NCBI GenBank assembly: GCA_020201035.1
Contig: JAIVHO010000034.1
Coordinates: forward strand, 1 to 64,000
From: Bacteroidales bacterium
GTDB taxonomy: Bacteria > Bacteroidota > Bacteroidia > Bacteroidales > VadinHA17
Length of the DNA stretch: 64,000 nucleotides
Reading direction: 5' to 3'
Shown: piece by piece, positions 18,686 through 29,210 of the stretch
Layout: each line of letters opens with the position of its first letter
Numbering within the stretch: the stretch's first letter is position 1
Translations under genes and position numbers: made by a program
The notes under the pieces: generated by a model
Database searches by the model: none
The model's input: the letters and a program-made list of their open reading frames with translations, nothing else
Told to the model about the DNA's origin: nothing

Positions 18686-21600
18686 AACTCTCCTCCGGTA
18701 AGTTTTTTCTCATTATTGCCGGTACTCTTTTCCATCAATCCTGCAAGTGCCGGAATCAGAGTATAGTCTAGCTCCGGGTTACGGAACACCTCTCTGGCCA
18801 CGTTTTCAATGCGCAGCGCATAAACAGCAAAAGACTCCCCTCCACCGTACATCTCCGGAGTTAGTTCATCTGTTCCATAATCCCTCCACTCTACTGCAGC
18901 ACTACACTTGCTCTCATCTCCTGTGCCATAAATGATTACTATACACGGCTCCTTCTCATCATCACCGGTTACGGTTGCCAAATTTACTCTTATGGTGCCG
19001 GCGGCCAGCGATAAAAGATCCGATGGGTTAACCTGCGGAAAGCAGAAACGGAGCATGTTTGTCTTATAAAACAGTTCATCACCTTCAGGAACCCTTTCTC
19101 TTACAACATCTTCAAGGTGACTCCTGTAATTATCAGGTATCCTGTCCACGGTGTTATTAAATACAACAACCCTCTTCTCCCTGAGGAATCGTGCTGCCTC
19201 CTCCCTTAATAGTTCATAGGGGCTGAAAAGGAGGGCAGCCACCGATCTGAAATCGGTGAACTCCGGAATATCATAGAGACGCCTTAATGCGCAACTCCTT
19301 GTCCAGACAGATACCTGATTATAATCCATATTTATCATTGTTGCACAGAGTTGCCTGTAGGGTAGCATCTCCAGTCCGGCATTAAGAATTAGTCTGGCAG
19401 GAGAGGATCTGCCGCTTAACACAGATATCAGAATCAGCAGGCGTTTTTTGAGGGGTTGATCAACAATAATATCTATCAGTTCACGGGCTTCGGCGTAACT
19501 GCCTCCATCGCTTCTGTTTATACTGTCACACACCATTGCCACACCATTCTTGCCGTAGATAAGAGAGATAACCCCGAAAAGATAGCGATACCACCATTCA
19601 GAATCTGTGCCAATAAAATCAGCCATTTCGTAATCCCCTGCCGTTGTAAATGTTGCTGCAGCAGAGGTATTCCAGGCTATAATATCAATCACTCTGTCAG
19701 CCTCCACCTGAAGCCTCTCCCTCATCTGCCTGTCGGGCCTGTAATTACAACCAAGAAGTCCTTTCAGCGCCTCTTTTCTCACTTCCCTGTGTACTGAAAA
19801 GAATGCTTCAGCCAGGAATTCTGCTCCGTCATTTGTTTTTGTAGCAGCGAAGAGTCTTATTATCAACACCCTTACCCTCACTGGTGTGGCAGACCTGGCA
19901 TATAATGCAGCAAGTGATCTGAAAGCCCTCTCTCCAAACTGCTTCAGAACAGAAAAGGCCTCCCTTGACAAACGGTCGATCAGCAGGGCATCGCACAAAT
20001 CCGGAATCAGGTCGTACAATTTATCACGGCCTGCTATAAGTATTGCAACCCTTCTGGTTCGGGGGTCAGGATCACGCATCAGCCTTATAAGATCTGTAAG
20101 GACTATATTTTGGCTATTCACAAGAGGGTACACCTTCTTTTCAGAACCACGAACAATACGATCCTGCCCGTATTGTTGTCGGGACGCAATTTTACTCCAG
20201 GTATTGTCTGAATCTCTCTCAATAGCCGTAATAGCCTCTGCTGCCAATTTTTCGAGACTGCTTTCACCAATGAAGGATAGTTTATGCAGTAGTGGCAGTG
20301 CCGCATATCTCCAGTGCGACAGGGCTCTTCTGATCGAGATAACGGAAAAACGTTTATCATCCCACAACTCACCGGGCTCATCGCCGGAAAGGAGTATTGC
20401 AGGATCATTGAAGTGCACAAAGTCATAAAAAGTTCTACAAAACTTCTCCTCCTTACTGACAGGATCGCAGGTAATATCTCCCCCTGCCTGGGTCATCTTT
20501 TTAAGTGAACCCCTGTAATCCCTTCTCAGCATAAAGGCAATTCTCAGTAATGCAACCGGAATAAGCAGCGAAACTATCACCACAGCTTTATTCCCCGGTT
20601 CTCCGATAACGGGTACCAGAAGAAAAAGTAATGAAATAACCGCTATAATTCCAGCTGTAACAAGATGTCTCATTACCCTTGCGGCAAAGATCTTTCTACT
20701 TCCGTCTCTTACTCTCCTGAAGAGACCTTCAAGAGGAATCAGGAGTGCAACCAGCAGGGACCGGGAGATGACCGCCAGGGCAGCCATCATTACAAAAAGG
20801 AGCAAAGGGCCGGTAGCAAAAAATTCAAGGGTTAGTGGATCTCCTAACCCGGCTGAAAGAGTCACGAGCAATAAAAACAAAAGAGTAGCAGGCGTAAGAA
20901 GGAGCAGTATCTTTATGCTCCCGGATCTCTGGATAGCGGGTACCAGGAACGACCTTATCAGAAGAGTGGAAACCATCACCACCACTTCATAGAAGGCAAG
21001 AAAATTTATTAATCTTAATAGTTCCCGGTATCTGATATCTGCTGCTGCAATAAAAAGGAAAAAAAAGATAAAGGTGATTCCCATTGATAGCCCATAGTAG
21101 CTTATCCATGATGACAAATAGTTGCCTGTCCTGCTGGTTTCACCGGTTTCCCCATCAACGGTGTGCTTTATTCCGTCATTATCTGTGAAATTTCCGGAGT
21201 GTTGATCCCTCTCTTTTCCAGGGCGCTGCCCTAACTGAAATGCAATTATCAACAGGGCCGTTAGCGGCAGCAGTAACAGAATAGTTTCAGGTCTTACACC
21301 CAGTGATATAAATCCGGGGACAATAAGTGCTGACGCCAGGAAGCCTGCTATCATGGTGGTGTCGGCTACACCGCGTAATCTGCCGGCTGGCCGATCCGAC
21401 AACAGTTCAGCCCTGAAAACTCTTTCTGCATCTGCCAGAAGAAGAAGCCACAGGGGCAGTAGAAAAAGAAATGAAATAAATATCTTTCTCTCTCCTGCTT
21501 CTCCCCTGAGCAAAAGGCAAACAGCAACAGATAGCAATAGCGCCAGAGAAGGAACAATCAGTGTCAGATTCTTTAACCCCTGCCTTTGAAAGGGAATAAG

Positions 21601-21816
21601 TGAATATAAAGGGAGAAGGATTATTGACAATACACCTGCGACTGCATATGCAAGGGCAAGATCCGATACCTCAAACCGGTTCAGAAACAGCGCATGTATT
21701 ATGATATGAAACAGCCCGGTAAAGAATCCTGTCAACAGGTACCTGAAGAAGACTGTCCGGTTAAGAATACCCTCCAGCGGATTGTTCCGGAAAACTTTGA
21801 GATTCTCACTATACAT
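18682..21816 (-). CDS. 12-TM carrier-like protein with C-terminal HEAT-repeat domain
   Basis: A 1044-aa protein. Residues about 20-430 contain roughly 12 hydrophobic helices in two groups of six separated by a polar loop (around residues 196-230), a layout like the major facilitator fold or the NTT nucleotide carriers. Residues about 480-1030 are soluble and rich in helical repeats of HEAT type (for example RDPDPRTRRVAILIAGRD, then FGERAFRSLAALYA, SVHREVRKEALKGLLG, ELLREEAARFLREKR). Similar NTT/MFS-HEAT fusions occur in bacteria without a settled role. It is the first gene of a pair with the nSTAND-WD40 protein. No transported substrate can be inferred. The protein ends with a Gly-Gly-Glu-Leu tail whose codons contain the GGAGGAG run. 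Confidence 0.75.
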   Translation of the reverse strand: MYSENLKVFRNNPLEGILNRTVFFRYLLTGFFTGLFHIIIHALFLNRFEVSDLALAYAVAGVLSIILLPLYSLIPFQRQGLKNLTLIVPSLALLLSVAVCLLLRGEAGERKIFISFLFLLPLWLLLLADAERVFRAELLSDRPAGRLRGVADTTMIAGFLASALIVPGFISLGVRPETILLLLPLTALLIIAFQLGQRPGKERDQHSGNFTDNDGIKHTVDGETGETSRTGNYLSSWISYYGLSMGITFIFFFLFIAAADIRYRELLRLINFLAFYEVVVMVSTLLIRSFLVPAIQRSGSIKILLLLTPATLLFLLLVTLSAGLGDPLTLEFFATGPLLLFVMMAALAVISRSLLVALLIPLEGLFRRVRDGSRKIFAARVMRHLVTAGIIAVISLLFLLVPVIGEPGNKAVVIVSLLIPVALLRIAFMLRRDYRGSLKKMTQAGGDITCDPVSKEEKFCRTFYDFVHFNDPAILLSGDEPGELWDDKRFSVISIRRALSHWRYAALPLLHKLSFIGESSLEKLAAEAITAIERDSDNTWSKIASRQQYGQDRIVRGSEKKVYPLVNSQNIVLTDLIRLMRDPDPRTRRVAILIAGRDKLYDLIPDLCDALLIDRLSREAFSVLKQFGERAFRSLAALYARSATPVRVRVLIIRLFAATKTNDGAEFLAEAFFSVHREVRKEALKGLLGCNYRPDRQMRERLQVEADRVIDIIAWNTSAAATFTTAGDYEMADFIGTDSEWWYRYLFGVISLIYGKNGVAMVCDSINRSDGGSYAEARELIDIIVDQPLKKRLLILISVLSGRSSPARLILNAGLEMLPYRQLCATMINMDYNQVSVWTRSCALRRLYDIPEFTDFRSVAALLFSPYELLREEAARFLREKRVVVFNNTVDRIPDNYRSHLEDVVRERVPEGDELFYKTNMLRFCFPQVNPSDLLSLAAGTIRVNLATVTGDDEKEPCIVIIYGTGDESKCSAAVEWRDYGTDELTPEMYGGGESFAVYALRIENVAREVFRNPELDYTLIPALAGLMEKSTGNNEKKLTGGEL

Positions 21817-21946
21817 CCGGCCTGTTGAATTAATTATATGCCCAATTTAGCAATTAATTAGTTATGATAAAACCTCTGTCGGTCAAATAATCTGCTAAGC
21901 AGCTTATCCTCCCCCTCTGTTGTTTTCACCTCTATGCCGCCTGTTA
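21817..21946. other. 130-bp gap upstream of the NTT/HEAT gene
   Basis: Probable promoter region for the two-gene accessory pair. On the minus strand a TAAATTGG box (one mismatch to TAnnTTTG) lies about 35 nt before the start codon; no good -33 element was seen. No gene. Confidence 0.3.
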
Positions 21947-22468
21947 TTACCGATTATCTTTCCTGTATTTCAGCAGCTTCTCTGCCAGCTCCGAATAATC
22001 TATGCTGAATCCGTTTACTGTGATATCAGCGAGTTCATAGAATTTCATGCGTTCAGAAAGCTTTTTTTCTATCCATGGTGTCAGTCCCGCTTCCGGGATA
22101 TCCTTAATCAGAGGTCTTTTTGTGCCCGACGATCTGAGTCTTGAGGCCAGCTGTGAAGCTTCCATTTCAAGGTAGCAGGTTATTCCCGCCTCCTTCATAA
22201 ACTCCATATTGTCAAAATAACAGGGAGTTCCTCCTCCGCAGGCAATTACATAATCTGTCATATTAGCAGTACGGTGCAGCACCTCCCTCTCCTTCTTCCT
22301 GAACCACTTCTCTCCGTATTTACTGAATATCTCCGTCACACTAATGCCGGCATCATTCTCAAGCAGAGCGTCAAGATCAGTAAAGTCATATCCAAGCAGT
22401 GCGGCAATCCTCTTTCCGGCACTGCTCTTTCCCGACCCCATAAAACCTACCAGATATACTCTCACCAT
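21947..22468 (-). CDS. aroK: shikimate kinase
   Basis: Phosphorylates shikimate at the 3-hydroxyl in the chorismate pathway. The 173-aa size fits. Walker A GFMGSGKSSAGKRIA lies at residues 8-22; the shikimate-binding DLDALLE (about 32-38), GEKWFRKKE (about 52-60) and ACGGGTP (about 76-82) motifs and the lid region with SSGTKRPLI are all present. It is 44 bp downstream of the parC stop codon on the same strand. Confidence 0.95.
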   Translation of the reverse strand: MVRVYLVGFMGSGKSSAGKRIAALLGYDFTDLDALLENDAGISVTEIFSKYGEKWFRKKEREVLHRTANMTDYVIACGGGTPCYFDNMEFMKEAGITCYLEMEASQLASRLRSSGTKRPLIKDIPEAGLTPWIEKKLSERMKFYELADITVNGFSIDYSELAEKLLKYRKDNR

Positions 22469-22512
22469 AAACTGTTTTTCTGTTAAGCATTTCTGTTGTC
22501 ACTTCAGGCTAT

Positions 22513-25167
22513 TCATTCACTGAAAAGGGACATCTGCGATGGATCCGGGGCATCTCCTGACGGTTTGTTCTCCTGCCCTTCATCCGGCTCTTTATCACTC
22601 TCCTCCGGGATTGATAATTCACTCTCCTTCCTGACTACCGGTTCAATCTCCTTTATATTATTCACACTGTAGTTTGTAAGTCTCTTCCCCTTTGCCTTAT
22701 ATCCCTTGACAGCAATAAATTCAGCCACTTCAATAATTTCGTTATCACGTTCACTGTGCTTTCCTCCGAAACTTATCTCAAACCTGGGATATTCAACCTC
22801 GGTAAGGCTTATCAGACGTGACTCATCATTATCACCTGTAAAGCTTAACAGTTTATCTGCCTCCTCAAAAGAGAACCTCTTGACGTAGTAGAATTCCTGT
22901 TCTGCATCCCAGTAGATTGCAGACCATACTACTCCGGGCCTGAATTTCTCTATAAGCAGTATATTATCCTCATAGTGGTTGGAGAGATCAAACCCTGAAG
23001 TTCTGAACCTTCCTGTTCTTGTCACAACGAGTATCTTGTCGTCCGAGGTGAACTCCCCCAGGAACTGACCCCTGCTATCGGCATTCAGCCTTGCCACTGA
23101 GTCATCAAACCATATCTTGCGGCCTCCCAGGGTTGAGACACCCTTCTCTTTAAGCACAATTTTATGAACGGCATTCCTGGTAAGGATATTCCCCATTGAT
23201 CCCCTCCCTTTGATTGCCAGGTCACCGAAATCATATTCAAATATAAGCTTTTTCAACCGGGCCTTTGCCCTGTGATGGACCTTAACAAGCTCTGCCTCAC
23301 CGTTTGGATTAACGCTCATATAGAGAATGCGGCTACCCTCCGTTCCACGGGTAAGGTTATACTCCTTATCCCTGGTAATACCTGAGATAGCACATCTTTT
23401 GGCCATTATATTACCGCCCTTGCCATCAACGTATGCAATATTGTAGATTGTGCGGTTATCGTTCCGTGTAAATACGGCAACATGAATAATGTCCTTGCCG
23501 GTAAACTGTTTTTCGGTAACCCTTGTAACGATAAACCTTCCGTCACGGTGTATAACGATTATATCGTCTATATCAGAGCAATCGCACACATATTCATCCT
23601 TTCTGAGCCCGGTACCCACAAAACCCTCTTCACGGTTTACATAAAGCCTGGCATTATTTGCAACCACCTTAGTTGCCTCAATGGTTTCGAAGCTTCTTAT
23701 TTCAGTCCTCCTATCCCTGCCCTTACCATACTTCTTCCTGATCTGCCTGAAGTAGTTTATTGTAAACGGGATAATATTATCAAGGTGATTTTTTACCTCA
23801 TCCATTTCAACCTCAAGTCCCTTGATATACTCATCAGCCTTCAGGACATCAAATCTGGATATCCTCTTGATCTTTATTTCTGTCAGCTTTATGATATCTT
23901 CCGTTGTTACCTCTCTTCTTAGAAGTTTTTTAAATGGATCAAGTCCTTTATCAATAGCCTCCAGTACTGCTTCCCATGTTACGCACTCCTCAATATCCCT
24001 GTATATCCGCTCCTCTATAAAAATCTTTTCAAGCGATGACATATGCCAGGTCTCATTCAGCTCAGAGAGTCTTATCTCAAGCTCACTCCTGAGCAATGAA
24101 ACGGTATTGTCTGCAGATCTCCTGAGGACATCGCTTACTCCTGTAAATTCAGGTCTGTTTTCAAAGATGACACAGGCATTGGGAGATATGGATACTTCGC
24201 AATCGGTGAATGCATAAAGTGCATCTATTGTCTTATCCGGCGAAACACCGGCAGCAAGGTGCACAACGATCTCAACTTCACCGGAAGTATTGTCGTCAAT
24301 ATGCCTTATCTTAATCTTACCCCTGTCACTCGCCTTGATAATGGAATCAATCAGTGAAGGGGTGGTCCGGCCGTAGGGTATCTCCTTGATAACGAGGGCT
24401 TTTTTATCCATTTTTTCGATCCTCGCCCTCACCTTAACGTTACCCCCCCTGGCTCCATCATTATACCTTGATACATCTACCAGACCCCCGGTTGGGAAGT
24501 CTGGCCAGAGCTCAAAATCCTTACCCTCGAGATATCCTATACTTGCATCTATCAGTTCATTGAAATTATGGGGCAGAATCTTTGAAGAGAGTCCGACCGC
24601 AATACCCTCAACCCCCTGAGCCAGCAGAAGCGGGAATTTCACGGGAAGAGTAAACGGCTCCTTGTTACGGCCGTCATAGGAGAGACGCCAGTCAGTGGTT
24701 TTGGGATTAAAGACCACATCAACGGCAAATTTTGAAAGTCTTGCCTCTATATACCTTGGGGCTGCGGAGCCGTCTCCGGTAAGCAGGTTTCCCCAGTTTC
24801 CCTGGGTCTCAACAAGAAGTTCTTTCTGTCCCAGCTGTACCAGGGCATCTCCTATGGATGCATCCCCGTGGGGATGGAACTGCATTGTATGACCAATAAT
24901 ATTTGCCACCTTGTTAAACCTGCCATCATCCATACGCCTCATTGAATGGAGTATTCTGCGCTGAACAGGTTTCAATCCGTCCGTCACATGAGGCACAGCC
25001 CTTTCCAGTATCACATAGGAGGCATAATCAAGGAACCAGTCACGATACATCCCCGAGATAGCAGTTACGCTGTGCATCTCATCACCCTGCCGTCCATCCT
25101 GATCTGCTCCTGCTCCCGGTTCTGTACCCGGAGCATATGACCCGTCCTCGTTAAAAATCTCTTCCAT
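22513..25167 (-). CDS. parC: DNA topoisomerase IV subunit A
   Basis: Type IIA topoisomerase A subunit that cuts and rejoins DNA to decatenate chromosomes. The 884-aa protein has the active-site tyrosine Tyr139 in APRYIEARLS, the FHPHGDASIGDALV helix before it, the coiled-coil region in the middle, and a C-terminal pseudo-propeller lacking a clear GyrA-box, in keeping with ParC rather than GyrA. A partner ParE-like gene lies directly upstream. The first 30 residues are acidic and low-complexity and could be missing if translation starts at Met31 (MHSVTAISG); the ATG at 25167 is kept as the longer choice. The C-terminal tail is acidic and Pro/Ser-rich. Confidence 0.93.
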   Translation of the reverse strand: MEEIFNEDGSYAPGTEPGAGADQDGRQGDEMHSVTAISGMYRDWFLDYASYVILERAVPHVTDGLKPVQRRILHSMRRMDDGRFNKVANIIGHTMQFHPHGDASIGDALVQLGQKELLVETQGNWGNLLTGDGSAAPRYIEARLSKFAVDVVFNPKTTDWRLSYDGRNKEPFTLPVKFPLLLAQGVEGIAVGLSSKILPHNFNELIDASIGYLEGKDFELWPDFPTGGLVDVSRYNDGARGGNVKVRARIEKMDKKALVIKEIPYGRTTPSLIDSIIKASDRGKIKIRHIDDNTSGEVEIVVHLAAGVSPDKTIDALYAFTDCEVSISPNACVIFENRPEFTGVSDVLRRSADNTVSLLRSELEIRLSELNETWHMSSLEKIFIEERIYRDIEECVTWEAVLEAIDKGLDPFKKLLRREVTTEDIIKLTEIKIKRISRFDVLKADEYIKGLEVEMDEVKNHLDNIIPFTINYFRQIRKKYGKGRDRRTEIRSFETIEATKVVANNARLYVNREEGFVGTGLRKDEYVCDCSDIDDIIVIHRDGRFIVTRVTEKQFTGKDIIHVAVFTRNDNRTIYNIAYVDGKGGNIMAKRCAISGITRDKEYNLTRGTEGSRILYMSVNPNGEAELVKVHHRAKARLKKLIFEYDFGDLAIKGRGSMGNILTRNAVHKIVLKEKGVSTLGGRKIWFDDSVARLNADSRGQFLGEFTSDDKILVVTRTGRFRTSGFDLSNHYEDNILLIEKFRPGVVWSAIYWDAEQEFYYVKRFSFEEADKLLSFTGDNDESRLISLTEVEYPRFEISFGGKHSERDNEIIEVAEFIAVKGYKAKGKRLTNYSVNNIKEIEPVVRKESELSIPEESDKEPDEGQENKPSGDAPDPSQMSLFSE

Positions 25168-25305
25168 ATATTCGCTTCTCTTCCTTTTGCTTAATAATCA
25201 CCCTTCGGTTGCCGGCCCCTTTCTGTTGCTTCTTATGTTACCGTTTCTCTTGCCTGTGCATTTTCAGTTTCTTCCCTGCCTTATGGTTACGTTTCGGTTT
25301 CGTAC
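25168..25305. other. 138-bp gap between parE and parC
   Basis: Pyrimidine-rich on the plus strand, with no gene, hairpin or clear promoter recognised. The two genes have the same orientation and are probably cotranscribed. Confidence 0.4.
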
Positions 25306-27144
25306 TTACACCTCAACCAGGTCCTCTTCAAATCTCAGGTTTTCAATAATAAACTCCTGTCTGTCGGGGGTGTTTTTTCCCATATAGAACTCTAGAAAAT
25401 CCCTTACCGAATCACTCTTTTTCAGTCGCACCGGCTCAAGACGGATTGTTTTGCCAATAAATCCCTTAAACTCGTCAGGAGAGATCTCACCAAGACCCTT
25501 AAATCTTGTAATTTCCGGGTTTGTCCCTAGTCGGGATACTGCAGCCTCCCTTTCAGCCTCGCTGTAGCAGTATTTTGTCTCCTTTTTGTTTCTAACCCTG
25601 AAGAGTGGTGTCTGCAGGATATAGACATGCCCCTTTCGTACAAGATCAGGGAAAAACTGAAGAAAGAAGGTAAGCAGCAGAAGTCGTATATGCATACCAT
25701 CAACGTCAGCGTCAGTAGCAATCACCACATTGTTATATCTCAGGCCCTCCAGTCCGTCTTCAATATTGAGTGCTGCCTGAAGCAGATTAAACTCCTCGTT
25801 TTCATATACAATTTTCTTTGTAAGTCCGTAAGTATTCAGGGGCTTGCCCCTCAGGCTGAAGACCGCCTGGGTTTCAACGTCCCGTGATTTGGTTATTGAG
25901 CCGCTGGCAGAGTCACCCTCGGTAATAAAGAGGGTTGAATTCAGGCGCCTGTCATGATTGCTGTCATAGTGTATCCTGCAATCGCGCAGCTTCTTGTTGT
26001 GCAGATTTGACTTTTTTGCCCTCTCCTTTGAAAGCTTCTTGATTGATGAGATTGCCTTTCTCTCCTTTTCCGATTCGAGAATCTTTCTGAGCAGAACCTG
26101 TGCAGTTTCCGGGTTCCGGTGGAGGTAATCATCAACACTCTTCTTAACAAACTCGGTAATATAGTTTCTAACCGAGGCTCCTCCCGGCGACATATCCTTT
26201 GATCCCAGCTTTGTCTTGGTCTGGGACTCAAAAACAGGTTCTTCTATCTTGACGCTCAGCGCAGAGATTATGGATGTTCGTATATCGGAAGGCTCAAAGT
26301 CCTTCTTAAAGAAGTCACGTATTGTTTTAACATACGCCTCCCTGAAGGCAGCCAGGTGTGTTCCGCCCTGCGTTGTATGCTGCCCGTTTACAAAGCTGTA
26401 ATAATCCTCTCCGTACTGGTTTACGTGGGTAAATGCAATCTCAATATCTTCTCCCTTAAGGTACACTATCGGATAGAGGGGTTCCTTATCCATGTTGTCG
26501 TTAAGCAGGTCAAGCAGACCGTTTTTGGATATGAACTTTTCCCCGTTGAAATTGATTACCAGTCCGGCATTGAGATAGACATAATTCTTTATTAAAGCCT
26601 CTACAAATTCAGAGATATAGTGGTAGTTCCCAAACATTTCATCGTCAGGATAAAATGTTATGGTAACCCCGTTGGTTTCATCGCTCTTCCATACCCTCTC
26701 CTCCTCTGTAATGATCCCCTTTTCAAAAAGTATCTCCTTGGCTTCACCCTCACGCACCGACCTTATCATAAACTTCATTGAGAGGGCATTTACTGCCTTT
26801 ATACCTACTCCGTTCAGTCCAACCGATTTCTTAAATGCCTTGGAGTCATATTTGGCCCCGGTATTCATCCTTGAGACTACATCCATCAGCTTACCCAGAG
26901 GGATTCCCCGTCCGTAGTCACGGACTGTTACCTCCCTGTCAGTAATTGTTACATCGACTTTCTTACCGAACCCCATCATAAACTCATCAATGGAGTTATC
27001 CATCACCTCTTTCAGAAGAACATATATACCATCATCATGTGATGATCCATCCCCGAGCTTACCGATATACATACCCGGCCTAAGCCTGATATGCTCCCGC
27101 CAGTCAAGAGTCCGAATGTTCTCTTCCGAATAGTTATCTACCAT
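25306..27144 (-). CDS. parE: DNA topoisomerase IV subunit B
   Basis: ATPase subunit partner of ParC. From the ATG at 27144 the protein has 612 aa. GHKL ATPase motifs are visible: a [10 protein letters not shown] segment (Asn/Glu of motif I), DYGRGIPLG (motif II) and [14 protein letters not shown] (motif III). The TOPRIM part carries EGDSASG and [18 protein letters not shown], and the end shows RFKGLGE and an FMG(K)-type tail. An in-frame extension to 27225 would add 27 residues, but a TATCTTTG -7 box sits inside it and the homologous start is VDNYSEENI, so Met28 is chosen. Resembles the ParE, not GyrB, arrangement because the gene is next to parC. Confidence 0.93.
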   Translation of the reverse strand: MVDNYSEENIRTLDWREHIRLRPGMYIGKLGDGSSHDDGIYVLLKEVMDNSIDEFMMGFGKKVDVTITDREVTVRDYGRGIPLGKLMDVVSRMNTGAKYDSKAFKKSVGLNGVGIKAVNALSMKFMIRSVREGEAKEILFEKGIITEEERVWKSDETNGVTITFYPDDEMFGNYHYISEFVEALIKNYVYLNAGLVINFNGEKFISKNGLLDLLNDNMDKEPLYPIVYLKGEDIEIAFTHVNQYGEDYYSFVNGQHTTQGGTHLAAFREAYVKTIRDFFKKDFEPSDIRTSIISALSVKIEEPVFESQTKTKLGSKDMSPGGASVRNYITEFVKKSVDDYLHRNPETAQVLLRKILESEKERKAISSIKKLSKERAKKSNLHNKKLRDCRIHYDSNHDRRLNSTLFITEGDSASGSITKSRDVETQAVFSLRGKPLNTYGLTKKIVYENEEFNLLQAALNIEDGLEGLRYNNVVIATDADVDGMHIRLLLLTFFLQFFPDLVRKGHVYILQTPLFRVRNKKETKYCYSEAEREAAVSRLGTNPEITRFKGLGEISPDEFKGFIGKTIRLEPVRLKKSDSVRDFLEFYMGKNTPDRQEFIIENLRFEEDLVEV

Positions 27145-27160
27145 AATTACGGATTTTGCG

Positions 27161-27168
27161 CAAAGATA
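27161..27168 (-). promoter_or_regulatory. -7 promoter element of parE
   Basis: On the minus strand TATCTTTG, an exact TAnnTTTG match, lies 16 nt before the parE ATG at 27144. A -33 TTG is not visible at 19-21 nt. Its position inside the longer ORF supports the downstream start codon. Confidence 0.5.
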
Positions 27169-27294
27169 ATTAAAACAACCTCTTTCCGTGGGATGATTTT
27201 TCAACAATCGGCAGGGAACTATCAACCATTCAAAGCCTGTTTTACCGGATAATACAGATTATATCAATCCGTTAACAGGTTCAGGCATGGTTTA

Positions 27295-29175
27295 TCAGTC
27301 AATAATGCCCTGCTGCCGCATTAACATACCGGCATTCATGCGCGTGGTTACTCCATCTCTTAGCAGATAGTCAAACAGCATGTTAGCTCCCCTTATCTCG
27401 ATCTCAAAACATCTGGTTTTTATCTTCTCAGGATATTTTCCGGCAAGGTTACCCAACGAGGTGTCATGGGTGGCAATTATTCCGGTTCCGCCCAGGGAGA
27501 TTATTTTTTCAATAAAAGACCATGAGCCCTCGCTCTTATCCTTTGAGTTGGTTCCCTTAAGTATTTCATCAAGAAGGAAGAGTACCCTATCTCCTGATTC
27601 AATCCTTTCCTTAAGGCATTTTAGTCTTTTCAGCTCGGCGTAAAAATAAGACTCATTCTCAGACAGGGAGTCAGAGGTGCGCATACTAGAGAAGAGTGTC
27701 ACCGGAGTAAAGACAAATCCGGCAGCGCACACAGGTGCACCGGTCATAGCAAGAACCATATTAACTGCCACCGTCCTGAGAAACGTACTCTTCCCTGACA
27801 TATTGGCTCCGGTAATAATAAATATCTCCCCCTCTTCACTGATAATAAAGTCATTCACAACTCTTTTATCAGGCTCAATCAGGGGGTGGCCCATATTTTC
27901 TGTTTTCATTACAGTTGCTCCTTCTGCTGTTTGCGGATAAACATATTCAGGGTTATTAAATGCATAGTTTGCCAGTGATATCAGAGCATCCGTTTCAGAG
28001 ACAGCCTTAAACCAGTCGGTCATATTTGTTCTGACTCCATCTCTCCATCTTTCAAGTCTCAAAATCTGTATATAGTCCCACAGCAACAATCCGTTAAGCA
28101 CTACCCCTGCCACCATATTGAGGCGCCGGTCAAAGGATTTCAGAATACCTGACAGAGAGGTGACCGACTCATATGCTCCCCGGCTTTCTCCGGCAAGTCT
28201 CTTCTGTATCTCCTTTATATAAACCGATTCTCCTTTCAGCTTCCGTGTATGGTCCGCAAGCCTGGCCAGTGCGCTCAGTTGCCGGTAGCGGCCCGACAAT
28301 AGGCTATGGAGCCTGTTTGTCTTTTTCAGAAAGAGGGAAAGCACAAATAGGTTTACCATAAACAGGACAACAAAAAGTGATATCCCGGTTACTGAAAAAG
28401 CTGTCAGTATAAGGGCTGTTACTGTAAGAAGCGGAAGCAACATCAATACTCCTGATGCCACCAGCCTGTTTCTGAAGAAGGGAGGCTGCTCAATCCACTC
28501 CAGAAGGTTCTTCTGGTTCTCAACGGTTATTCTCTCCAGTTTTCCAAGGGCCATAAACTCCTGTCGCCATCCCTTTTCCGCAGCAAGTGCCGCAACAGCC
28601 TTTTGCCGGACAACCATGTCAGGCACCACATGCATGGGGCCACTCAGCCATCCTGCCAGCATCCTGCTCCCCTGCTCCGTGACCGTTCGGTCAAGGTAGT
28701 TAAAGAGAGATCTCTTCCCGAAGAGATCAATATCGTGGGCAAAATCGTGTCCCTGATCCATATAGTTATTGCCCTCACTGAACGCTGACCAGTCGCCCTT
28801 TAGTGAGGAAGACTCATTTCTGTTTATCTCATCCAGCAGGGAGTAATACCCGACCTTCCATTCTGATCTGCCAAACAGTATTACAATCCTGACAAACAAT
28901 GCTGTTCCGGTAACAGCCACCGCCAATGCTACAGGCAGCATAATGCTCCACAGTAGTACTGTACCTGTTATAACCGTCAGAAAGAGAATCAGTCGGGCCA
29001 GCGAATACCTCTTCAGCAACCTCTGTTCCCTTGCTGCCACTCCACTGTATTTTTCAGAAAGTGAGATATACTCCATTCTCAGTTTTTCCCTCTCTGACTG
29101 GCTTTTGCCACTCTCTTTTTCTGCCCCTTCTATCATTCTGCTGACTATTTGGTTTTTATCTGTTCCTTCTGTCAT
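27295..29175 (-). CDS. membrane-anchored MutS-family ATPase
   Basis: A 626-aa protein ending in a MutS-type ABC ATPase: Walker A GANMSGKSTFLRT (around residue 450), signature-like SENESYFYAELKRL, Walker B LFLLDEILKGTNSKDK and the His-loop IIATHDTSLG. The N-terminal half has two pairs of hydrophobic helices (about residues 55-95 and 245-280) and a MutS-core/lever-like helical region, but no mismatch-recognition domain I. Such membrane MutS relatives are widespread in Bacteroidota and have no established repair role. It is the last gene of the hpt-adk-obg run, 224 bp after the preceding gene. A role in DNA repair should not be assumed. Confidence 0.85.
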   Translation of the reverse strand: MTEGTDKNQIVSRMIEGAEKESGKSQSEREKLRMEYISLSEKYSGVAAREQRLLKRYSLARLILFLTVITGTVLLWSIMLPVALAVAVTGTALFVRIVILFGRSEWKVGYYSLLDEINRNESSSLKGDWSAFSEGNNYMDQGHDFAHDIDLFGKRSLFNYLDRTVTEQGSRMLAGWLSGPMHVVPDMVVRQKAVAALAAEKGWRQEFMALGKLERITVENQKNLLEWIEQPPFFRNRLVASGVLMLLPLLTVTALILTAFSVTGISLFVVLFMVNLFVLSLFLKKTNRLHSLLSGRYRQLSALARLADHTRKLKGESVYIKEIQKRLAGESRGAYESVTSLSGILKSFDRRLNMVAGVVLNGLLLWDYIQILRLERWRDGVRTNMTDWFKAVSETDALISLANYAFNNPEYVYPQTAEGATVMKTENMGHPLIEPDKRVVNDFIISEEGEIFIITGANMSGKSTFLRTVAVNMVLAMTGAPVCAAGFVFTPVTLFSSMRTSDSLSENESYFYAELKRLKCLKERIESGDRVLFLLDEILKGTNSKDKSEGSWSFIEKIISLGGTGIIATHDTSLGNLAGKYPEKIKTRCFEIEIRGANMLFDYLLRDGVTTRMNAGMLMRQQGIID

Positions 29176-29210
29176 CTGCTCTTCCGGGTATAAGTTGTTC
29201 CGGCAACCTA

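Noticed and set aside
19886-20428. Plus-strand ORF inside the NTT/HEAT gene
   Set aside because: Antisense shadow of a clear long coding frame with no domain.
27145-27225. Upstream extension of parE
   Set aside because: Contains the -7 promoter box and lacks likeness to ParE.
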